From: Bacteroidota bacterium
GTDB lineage: Bacteria; Bacteroidota; Bacteroidia; Chitinophagales; LD1
Direction of reading: 5' to 3'
Length of the DNA stretch: 64,000 bases
Assembly: GCA_947475165.1 (NCBI GenBank)
Contig: CANJLD010000014.1
Coordinates: 39,967-103,966 of the forward strand
The notes beneath the pieces are model-generated. The model was not told the origin of the DNA. It ran no database searches and worked only from the letters and a program-made list of their open reading frames with translations. This document shows, in pieces, positions 37,629 through 45,348 of the stretch. Made by a program: the position numbers and the translations under genes. Within the stretch, counting starts at the first letter, position 1, and every line of letters begins with the position of its first letter.

Positions 37629-38885
37629 TTATCGCATCATATCAAAGCGTTGAGTATCGAGCCTAATGAAAATAAAAAGAAGCACTGTGAACGAAAGCAA
37701 AGCCGAGCCGCCATAACTGATAAACGGTAGCGGAATACCGATAACCGGTGCCACACCGATCACCATTCCTACGTTGATGAGAAAGTGAAAGAATAGAATA
37801 CAGGCTACACAATAACCATACACCCTACTGAATTTTGAACGCTGCCGCTCTGCCAAAAAAAGCAATCGAAAGAACAAGCCAACAAAAAGTAAAATGATAA
37901 ATGCACTTCCGAGAAATCCGAATTCTTCGCCCAATGAACTAAAAATAAAATCGGTGCTTTGCTCAGGAACAAATTTCAATTTTGTTTGAGTGCCTTGCAA
38001 ATATCCTTTGCCAATAATTCCACCGGAGCCGATAGCGATAATTGATTGTTTAATGTTCCAATCTTTTCCTTCCTGCACTTGTCTGCCAAGCAAAACGTTG
38101 ATGCGGTCTTGTTGGTGCGGTTTCATTTTATTGAAAGCATAATCGACCGAAAAAATATACCCGGAAGCAAGAAGCCAAATACCCAACAAATACCAAATCA
38201 TTTTTTTGTTCCTGCGTGAAAAATAAATGACGATGAGTGCAATACTGAGCAATACTCCAACCAAAATATATTTTGAAATAATGAGCGCAAAAATTCCCAG
38301 CACAACAACAGATGCACCAATAATCAAAAAATAACTTTCCAATCCTTCGCGAAATAAAACCAATGAGAGCGCAAGAAACACAATGGCTGAACCGGCATCG
38401 CCCTGTATAAGTACAATGCCCATTGGAACAACAATGAACAAAGCGGCTTTCCATTTATCTTTCCATTTGCGAATGTCAACGCTCAAACCGCTCATGAATT
38501 TGGCAAGTGCCAAACTCACTCCAAACTTTGCGAACTCCGAAGGCTGCATAGTAAACGAGCCTATACGAATCCAATTTTTCTGATTGTGAATTGAAACACC
38601 AATAAACATAACGGAGATAACAAGCAAAAGCACAGCAACTAAAATCGGATAGGAGAGCGTTACATAAAGCCTCGAATCGAGCAACAAGATAATGAAAGCA
38701 ACTACCACGCACGCAATCATCCATTGAAATTGTTTGCCGCTCGGAATACTGGAATCGAAAATACTTTTCTCCGTTCCGCCCGATGATGCCGAATAAATAA
38801 TGAACCAACCAAAAATGGCAAGTATGGCATACAGAATTACTGTGAGCCAATCTATCTTATCGGTAAGCGATTCTTGTTTGCGCAT
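37629..38885 (-). CDS. rodA: Rod shape-determining protein RodA (SEDS glycosyltransferase)
   Basis: 418 residues with about 10 membrane helices. SEDS signatures include IRIGSFTMQPSEFAKFG, GDAGSAIVFLALSLVLF and GIPLPFISYGGSALL. It polymerises peptidoglycan glycan strands for cell elongation with PBP2, encoded immediately upstream. The gap between them holds an inverted pair of heptamer repeats. The gene points to a rod-shaped cell. Confidence 0.95.
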   Translation of the reverse strand: MRKQESLTDKIDWLTVILYAILAIFGWFIIYSASSGGTEKSIFDSSIPSGKQFQWMIACVVVAFIILLLDSRLYVTLSYPILVAVLLLVISVMFIGVSIHNQKNWIRIGSFTMQPSEFAKFGVSLALAKFMSGLSVDIRKWKDKWKAALFIVVPMGIVLIQGDAGSAIVFLALSLVLFREGLESYFLIIGASVVVLGIFALIISKYILVGVLLSIALIVIYFSRRNKKMIWYLLGIWLLASGYIFSVDYAFNKMKPHQQDRINVLLGRQVQEGKDWNIKQSIIAIGSGGIIGKGYLQGTQTKLKFVPEQSTDFIFSSLGEEFGFLGSAFIILLFVGLFFRLLFLAERQRSKFSRVYGYCVACILFFHFLINVGMVIGVAPVIGIPLPFISYGGSALLSFTVLLFIFIRLDTQRFDMMR

Positions 38886-38894
38886 TTAAAATTC

Positions 38895-38976
38895 AAGATT
38901 GAAGATTGGAGATCGAAGATTGAAATGCAGACCGACTTTTTCAATATTCAATCTTCAACCTTAATTTTTCAATTCT
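38895..38976. repeat. Inverted pair of heptanucleotide repeat arrays between mrdA and rodA
   Basis: Four head-to-tail 7-bp units read AAGATTG, AAGATTG, GAGATCG and AAGATTG (38895-38922). After about 20 bp, five units of the reverse complement follow: CAATATT, CAATCTT, CAACCTT, AATTTTT and CAATTCT (38942-38976). The arms can fold into a long imperfect hairpin in the mrdA-rodA mRNA. The last unit ends at the mrdA stop codon. Confidence 0.75.
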
Positions 38977-40877
38977 TATTCCTCTCCTCCCACAGCCATA
39001 CCTGCACTCTTATTTGTTTTCACTCCATACTTACTCAGCAAGTTTGCTTCTATCATTCTCTTTTCCATATCTATTCTCTTGGCCGAAATAGTATCATTCA
39101 AATATTTTTCCACTAATAAACTTGCAATAGGTGCCGCATAAGTGGAACCGTAACCACCATTTTCAACCACCACTGCAATCGCAATTTTAGGTGCATCTTT
39201 AGGCGCAAAGCCTGCAAACATAGAGTGATTGTCTCCATGTGGATTTTGGGCGGTTCCTGTTTTTCCGCACATCGTAATTCCTTCTACACGGGCAGATTTT
39301 GCTGTGCCCATTTCCACTACCTGAAATAATCCTTCAATCACCGGAACAAAATGTTCTTTATCAATCAGCGCAATATGTTTTTCGTATTGATGAGTTACAT
39401 CTTTGTTAGTTACCGGATCGGTTATCCTTTTTACAATGTGGGGCGTAATCCAATAACCAAGGTTCGAAATACAGGCAAAAATATTTGCCATTTGTAACGG
39501 TGTAGTTAACACTTCGCCTTGCCCAATTCCCAAAGAAATTATTGTAGCAAATTTCCATCTGTCTTCACCATAAATTTTATTGAAATAATTTACGGTCGGA
39601 ATATTTCCGCGCACTTCACTCGGCAAATCAATTCCGGTTTTCATACCAAGTCCGAAACTGTTGCAGATTTTCACCCATTTATCATATGCCTGAGCAGTAC
39701 TCATTCCCGCATTTTTCTCCAACGAGTTTCTGAATGTTTGACAGAAATATGGGTTACACGACTGCGCTAAAGCATATTGAAGATTGGTTGGTGAAGGATG
39801 CGGATGCGAGCAATGAACAATTACACCGCTGGCATTATATGCCTGATTACACGGATAACCATAATCAACTCCTTGCACACCTTCCTGCAAAGCAATTAAT
39901 GCGACAATAGGTTTGAATGACGAACCGGGTGGATAAGTTGCAAGTGTTGGTCGTGAATAGAGCGGAAGCAATGAATCGGTAAGTAGTGCATTGAAATTTT
40001 TACCGCGTACTGCGCCACATAATAAATTAGGGTCGTAGCCGGGGCTACTCACCAGCGCAAGTATTTCACCGGTTGATGGTTCAATGGCAACGATGCTTCC
40101 TTTTTTATTCTGCATCAACTTTTCGGCATACTCCTGCAACTTTATGTTGAGCGTGGCAACCACATTATCTCCTGAAATTGCGAGCGTATCAAATTCCCCT
40201 CCACCAAAACTTCCCACATCGCGACCGTTTACATCGAAAAACGAAAGTTTCTTTCCGCGCTTGCCACCCAATTCTTTTTCATAAACTTTTTCAACGCCAC
40301 TCTTGCCTACATAATCACCAGGTTTGTAATAGCCATTCGATTTTTCAATTTGCTTATCATCTACTTCACCAATATCTCCAAGAATAGTAGCAGCAACACG
40401 GTGCGGATACTTTCGAATAGTTCTAACTTGCCCGTAAAATCCGGGAAACAGATACATATATTCCTGCAAGCGCGAATAATCTTTCAGCGACAGTTGCTTT
40501 GCAAAAACATTGGGAATACGTACGTATCCTTTTTGCTTTTTCATTTTCTCGAACCGGTCGAGCACTTCTTCTTTTGTAATGCTTAGTAGTTCGCACATTT
40601 TCAGTGTGTCAAACCCTTTCGCTTTTTTAGTTTCATAAGGCGTTACCATTAAATCGTAAATCGCTTCATTAAAAACTATTAGTTCACCATTGCGGTCGTA
40701 AATCATTCCGCGCGTTGGATATACATCTAATTCTTTAATCGCGTTGTTATTAGCAAGAGTCACATACTTAGTGCTAAGCACTTGCAGATAGAACAAACGC
40801 AGAATAAAAATCAACGCAAAACTTACGATGATAATTCGGATAACCTGATAGCGGTTTTTAAAAAGGTCTTTGGTCAC
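38976..40877 (-). CDS. mrdA: Penicillin-binding protein 2, cell-elongation transpeptidase
   Basis: 633 residues. One N-terminal membrane helix (about 10-32), a PBP dimerisation domain, then the transpeptidase with SxxK in YPPGSSFKPIVAL, SxN in LAQSCNPYFCQTF and KTG in MCGKTGTAQNP. It cross-links peptidoglycan with RodA during elongation. The C-terminal tail extends about 40 residues past the domain. It lies 15 bp downstream of mreD. Confidence 0.96.
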   Translation of the reverse strand: MTKDLFKNRYQVIRIIIVSFALIFILRLFYLQVLSTKYVTLANNNAIKELDVYPTRGMIYDRNGELIVFNEAIYDLMVTPYETKKAKGFDTLKMCELLSITKEEVLDRFEKMKKQKGYVRIPNVFAKQLSLKDYSRLQEYMYLFPGFYGQVRTIRKYPHRVAATILGDIGEVDDKQIEKSNGYYKPGDYVGKSGVEKVYEKELGGKRGKKLSFFDVNGRDVGSFGGGEFDTLAISGDNVVATLNIKLQEYAEKLMQNKKGSIVAIEPSTGEILALVSSPGYDPNLLCGAVRGKNFNALLTDSLLPLYSRPTLATYPPGSSFKPIVALIALQEGVQGVDYGYPCNQAYNASGVIVHCSHPHPSPTNLQYALAQSCNPYFCQTFRNSLEKNAGMSTAQAYDKWVKICNSFGLGMKTGIDLPSEVRGNIPTVNYFNKIYGEDRWKFATIISLGIGQGEVLTTPLQMANIFACISNLGYWITPHIVKRITDPVTNKDVTHQYEKHIALIDKEHFVPVIEGLFQVVEMGTAKSARVEGITMCGKTGTAQNPHGDNHSMFAGFAPKDAPKIAIAVVVENGGYGSTYAAPIASLLVEKYLNDTISAKRIDMEKRMIEANLLSKYGVKTNKSAGMAVGGEE

Positions 40878-40892
40878 AAGGCAATTGAGAGG

Positions 40893-41414
40893 TTATGCGA
40901 ATCTTCTCTTCTTCCGCGCGGAAAACAGAAAAAGAAAAATAAGCATGAAGGTAACGGAAACTAAAACGCTGAGAAATATTTTAACGAGCAGTAAAAAGAA
41001 ATTCAGAAAAGTGGCAGCTTCTACCAAGAAATAAAATGTGAGATAAATAAACATAGTAAAGCCGAGATAAACAACAAACCAGGCAATGCCCTGCGCATAA
41101 ACATTCGGACTTATTTCAAACTCCGTTCCTTTTGGCGTAATTACGTTAATGAGAAGCGGACGCAAATATGCAATGAGCAAACATGCGGCTGCGTGCATGC
41201 CAACTGAGCCAAGAAAAAAATCGAGCGCAAGCCCTGCTGAAAAACCAATAAGCATCAACAACCATCTTGGGGTTTCGAAAGGGAGCAACAAAATGAAAAG
41301 CGGAAAAATATATGGGTTGATGAACGAACTGAAATTGATGTGACTGAAAATGAGAATCTGCACCAACAACAATAAGAGAAGACGAAAAAGATTTACAGGA
41401 ATTTGACTAATCAT
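40893..41414 (-). CDS. mreD: Rod shape-determining protein MreD
   Basis: 173 residues, five predicted membrane helices, with the Bacteroidota MreD hallmarks PYIFPLFILLLPFETPRW and FSAGLALDFFLGSVGMHAAA. It is part of the Rod elongation complex. mreB and mreC, normally just upstream, are absent from the window; an OmpA-family gene occupies that place 80 bp away. Confidence 0.88.
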   Translation of the reverse strand: MISQIPVNLFRLLLLLLVQILIFSHINFSSFINPYIFPLFILLLPFETPRWLLMLIGFSAGLALDFFLGSVGMHAAACLLIAYLRPLLINVITPKGTEFEISPNVYAQGIAWFVVYLGFTMFIYLTFYFLVEAATFLNFFLLLVKIFLSVLVSVTFMLIFLFLFSARKKRRFA

Positions 41415-41494
41415 AACAGGCAGGGCGAAAGTAAAAGAATTTAGAGGGAAAGAAATTTTAGCGTCTGTTCAATTAAACGGAAGTGTGGAAATTT

Positions 41495-44400
41495 TTATTG
41501 CGGAACAAGCTGATATGCGACAGAACGATTCTGCTGCTGCAATCCCTCCGGACAATTCAGATTTACACAACCGTTACGCGAAATTGAAGTGCCATAATAA
41601 ACCGATTTCACCTGATCAATAGGAACTCCGTTATCAATAAAAAAGCGCAACACAGCATCGGATCGCTGAAGCGAAATTTGGCGCGAATTGCTTTCGTCCT
41701 GAGAAGCAAAAGCATAAATATTTACTACCAGCAATGGTTCTTTAAGCAACCTTTGTGATACTTGTTTTAGCTCTGCTTTAGCAATGGCAGAAAGCACAAA
41801 TTCATTTCTGCCAAAAAGTACGGCCGGCAAGTTGCCATAATCCGGCTGCGTTGTATCTACAGTTTTTTTGTCTTTAACTTTTACATTGAGTTCCGCTTGT
41901 TTCTTTTCTTCTTTTACTCGCTGTGCTTCTGCCTGTGCCTTAGCTTCCGAGTCCGCTTTTTGTTGCGCCATCAAAGCTTCCTGTGCCTTTGCTATGGAAT
42001 CTTGTTTCTGTTTTTCTTTCGCTTTTGCCCTCAACTCTAATTCAGCTTTTGCATTTGCTTCCTGCTCTTGCTGCCTGCTCAAATTTTCCCCACGTGCTTT
42101 TTGTTCTGCTTCCGCTATTTCTTTGATGCGTTTCTCCTGCGTTTCTTTCTGTTCCAATTCAGCCAACTCTCTCGCCATGCGTACTTTCTCTACTTGAATT
42201 TTTGCAATAGAATCTTCCATTGCTTTTTTATCCGCAGATGCCTGCAATTCTTCTGCCTTCTTTTTCTCCGCTAATTCCTTCGTTGTTTTTTCCTGCACCA
42301 AAACTTTCGCTATGGAGTCTTCGCGAGCCTTCCGTTTTGTTTCGGCAAGTTCAGTTGATACTTTATCCAGTTCCGCCTTTGCATTTGCCAGCGATTCCGC
42401 TAATGCTTTTCTTTCCTTTTCACTCTTAGCGGTAGTTATAGAATCCTGCATAGCTTTAGCAATAAGGCGATTCATCTCTTCTTCCTGTTTCTTTTGTTCT
42501 GCTGCTTCACGGGCAATTTTTTCCTTCTCAGCCTTCACCAGAACAATCGAATCCTGAACGGCTTTGGCTTCGGCAATCAGCTTTGCTTTATTCAACGAAT
42601 CTTCGAAAGCCTTTTGCGTTGCTACTTGTTTAGCAATTTTCAATTCTGCTTTTGAGATAGAATCTGCCGCAAATTTATTTCGCAAAGCCAACTGAACTTT
42701 CGCAATGGAATCTTCCTTCGCCTTTTTCACTGCAAGTTCTTTCGCCTGTTTTTCTAAAACCGCTTTTGCTTTTATTATCGAATCATCAAAAGCTCTTTTT
42801 GCCGCCAACTCCTTTGCTGCTCTTAGCTGTTGAGCGTGTGCAGTAGAATCTGTCACAAATTTTTCGCGTGCCATTTGTTGAACTCTTGCAATAGAATCCT
42901 CTTTTGCTTTTTTCAGAGCGAGTTTCTTTTCCAAAGCAATTTTTGCTTTGGCAATTGAATCCTGCACAAATTTTTCACGCACACTTGATTTCTCTTTTCC
43001 CAGTTTTCCATCCCATGAGGCTAATGCCGAATCAAGTAAATCAATAGAGTTGAGCTTGTTTTTTGCCATTGCTACTTTCAATACAGAATCTTCTACTGCT
43101 TTCTTTCTTGCGTTTGCAACTACTTGGTTGATTGAATCTTCTTTAGCTTTTTCTTTAACTACTCTTACTTGCTCTCCCTTCGCCTTTACTATTGAATCCT
43201 GAACAAATTTTACCCGCGCCATTGCAATTGCTTTGTTCACCGAATCTTCCTTCGCCTTCTTCAACGCGTGTTCATTCGCAATTTTTTCCTGTTCCGCTTT
43301 CACTTGAGTTACAGAATCCTGCTTTGCTTTTTTGGCAGCAATTTCAAATTTCGATTTTGCAATTGAATCCTGAACAAACTTTACGCGTGCTGCTGTAATC
43401 TCCTTTTGAATTGAGTCTTTAACGAATCTCGTCCGCGCCACAGCAATGGCTTTGTTCACCGAATCTTCCTTGGCTTTCTTTAAAGCAAGTTCTTTTGCAA
43501 TTTTATCCTGCTCTGCTTTTGCTCTTGAAATAGAATCCTGCTTAACCTTCACTGTCGCAACAGAATCCTGAACAAATTTCGCGCGAGCCATTGCAATTAC
43601 TCTGTTCACTGAATCCACTTTCGCTTTCTTTAATGCAAACTCTGCATTAATAATGGCTTGCCTTTCCGCTTCTTCCCGTTTCTTTATCGCTTCCTCATCC
43701 TTCTTCCGTTGCGCTTGTAATTCCTTAATATAAATCAGTGAATCCTGAACAAACTTTGCTCTTGTCATTGCAAGTGCCTTACTCACCGAATCTTCCTTCG
43801 CTTTCTTCACAGCAAGTTCCTTTGCAATTCTTTGTTGTTCCGCTTTTGCCTGTGTAATAGAATCCTGTCTTGCTTTCTTCGCTGCAATTTCAAGTTTCGA
43901 CTTTGCGAGAGAATCCTGCACAAACATTGCACGTGCTGCAATAATTTTCTTCTGAATTGAATCCTTTACAAACTTCGCCTTCGCTACAACAAGATCTTTA
44001 TTCACTGAATCTTCTTTAGCCTTCTTCAAGACAAGTTCTTTCGCAACTCTTTCTTGTTCAACTTTTGCTTTCAGCAACGAATCTTCATGCAATTTTTTTA
44101 CAGCAATTTCTTGCGCAATTTTCTCGAGTTTACTTTTTGCCAGCGCAATAGAGTCGTCTTTTGCTTTTTGCTTTTGCATAGCCAAAGTAATCATTCGCAT
44201 ATCCGCTTCTTCTTTTGCCGCAAGAATTGAATCCTCTCTTGCTTTTTGTTGTGCCGCCAAATTCTGCGCTTTTCTATTCGCCTCTTCGGTTTTCTGCTTT
44301 GCGATTTCCGCTTCTATCTGTTGTGCTTTCTTCTCTGCTTCTTCTTTTTGCATTGTAATGTTAGCCAGCGAAGTATCATTTTGATTTTTATTTGTCACCG

Positions 44401-45328
44401 GTTCATCGCGAATCACTACCACTTCTAAATTCTTGTCTTCTTTTATTTTCGGTTTCTTGTTCAGCACAATTCCTCCTCCCGAAGATTTCTTTTGTTCCGT
44501 TTCTTTTTTCTTTAAATCTTCAATTTCCTTTTTGGCTTTTTCTAATTCTGCCAGAAGTTTAGCATTTGCATCCTGAGCTGATTTTAGCTTTTTATCTTCT
44601 ACAACAAACGGCTGCTTCTCAACCGTAGAATTAGCGGCCACTTCAATCACCGGCTTTACGTTGGTCAAAACTTGTTTCGATGCATCGTATCCTTCGCGCA
44701 CTGTAGTTGATGGATAGAGCATCGCATCCAAAATGATATCCAACTTATAATCCAGCGGCTGATTAAAACCAATGGTAGAAATGTAGAAAGTGGTGTCTTT
44801 GTACTTATTGAAAATTCCTACTGAACGTTTATCAATCGAAACTTTGTAATTGGTTTCGTATTCCAGTTTTAGATTGTACTTACCATCTATGTCTGTCGTC
44901 AACCGGTCTTCCTTTCGCGTCATCACATTTTTTAAAACGATGGTCGCATCCTTTATCGGAAAATTTTCATCGGCATTTTTAACTACGCCCATCAAACGCA
45001 TTCCATCTTTCTTCAGCTTTACAGTTACATTTTGTGCTGACAGCTTTCCATTTTTTTCGGTGGTGATAGTGTAGGAGGTATCCTTATATCCGTTGTAAGA
45101 AATTTTAATCGTGTATATCTGCTCTTTAGCGGGAGTAAATTTGAAAGCCCCGTCAAAATAAGTTTTGAGCGTTTTAAACGGCTTGTAGTTTTCGGTTATC
45201 TCAACGTTGGCTTGGTAAACGGGCGAAGAAGTGCTGTCGGCTTTTTTTACAAAGCCGTAAAAATCCTGCGCAAAGGTTTGCGTGCAGGAAAAAAGAATAA
45301 ATAACAGAGCAAAAATTTTCTGTTTCAC
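41495..45328 (-). CDS. OmpA-family protein with very long DS-I/V repeat coiled coil
   Basis: 1277 residues. A signal peptide (1-20) precedes one or two carboxypeptidase-regulatory-like beta domains (about 22-205, FYGFVKKADSTSSPVYQANVEI and MGVVKNADENFPIKDATIVL). About 900 residues of Lys/Ala/Glu-rich helix follow (about 240-1140), built from repeats such as LALKKAKEDSVNKAIAMAR and KFVQDSI. The DS pair recurs every 16-24 residues. The last 120 residues form an OmpA C-terminal domain (GRNEFVLSAIAKAELKQVS … LQRSDAVLRFFIDNGV) that should bind peptidoglycan. It probably spans or spaces the periplasm. The coil is repetitive at DNA level too, so length variation is likely. Confidence 0.8.
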   Translation of the reverse strand: MKQKIFALLFILFSCTQTFAQDFYGFVKKADSTSSPVYQANVEITENYKPFKTLKTYFDGAFKFTPAKEQIYTIKISYNGYKDTSYTITTEKNGKLSAQNVTVKLKKDGMRLMGVVKNADENFPIKDATIVLKNVMTRKEDRLTTDIDGKYNLKLEYETNYKVSIDKRSVGIFNKYKDTTFYISTIGFNQPLDYKLDIILDAMLYPSTTVREGYDASKQVLTNVKPVIEVAANSTVEKQPFVVEDKKLKSAQDANAKLLAELEKAKKEIEDLKKKETEQKKSSGGGIVLNKKPKIKEDKNLEVVVIRDEPVTNKNQNDTSLANITMQKEEAEKKAQQIEAEIAKQKTEEANRKAQNLAAQQKAREDSILAAKEEADMRMITLAMQKQKAKDDSIALAKSKLEKIAQEIAVKKLHEDSLLKAKVEQERVAKELVLKKAKEDSVNKDLVVAKAKFVKDSIQKKIIAARAMFVQDSLAKSKLEIAAKKARQDSITQAKAEQQRIAKELAVKKAKEDSVSKALAMTRAKFVQDSLIYIKELQAQRKKDEEAIKKREEAERQAIINAEFALKKAKVDSVNRVIAMARAKFVQDSVATVKVKQDSISRAKAEQDKIAKELALKKAKEDSVNKAIAVARTRFVKDSIQKEITAARVKFVQDSIAKSKFEIAAKKAKQDSVTQVKAEQEKIANEHALKKAKEDSVNKAIAMARVKFVQDSIVKAKGEQVRVVKEKAKEDSINQVVANARKKAVEDSVLKVAMAKNKLNSIDLLDSALASWDGKLGKEKSSVREKFVQDSIAKAKIALEKKLALKKAKEDSIARVQQMAREKFVTDSTAHAQQLRAAKELAAKRAFDDSIIKAKAVLEKQAKELAVKKAKEDSIAKVQLALRNKFAADSISKAELKIAKQVATQKAFEDSLNKAKLIAEAKAVQDSIVLVKAEKEKIAREAAEQKKQEEEMNRLIAKAMQDSITTAKSEKERKALAESLANAKAELDKVSTELAETKRKAREDSIAKVLVQEKTTKELAEKKKAEELQASADKKAMEDSIAKIQVEKVRMARELAELEQKETQEKRIKEIAEAEQKARGENLSRQQEQEANAKAELELRAKAKEKQKQDSIAKAQEALMAQQKADSEAKAQAEAQRVKEEKKQAELNVKVKDKKTVDTTQPDYGNLPAVLFGRNEFVLSAIAKAELKQVSQRLLKEPLLVVNIYAFASQDESNSRQISLQRSDAVLRFFIDNGVPIDQVKSVYYGTSISRNGCVNLNCPEGLQQQNRSVAYQLVPQ

Positions 45329-45348
45329 AATTGGCGTTACGCTGAATT

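Noticed and set aside
41900..44300. CRISPR-like regular repeats
   Set aside because: The repeats are imperfect codon-level repeats inside one open frame with no unique spacers between identical units.
41868..44428. Multiple plus-strand frames rich in Ser, Phe and Leu opposite the OmpA coil
   Set aside because: They are antisense shadows of a Lys/Glu/Ala-rich repeat and lack any domain-like pattern.
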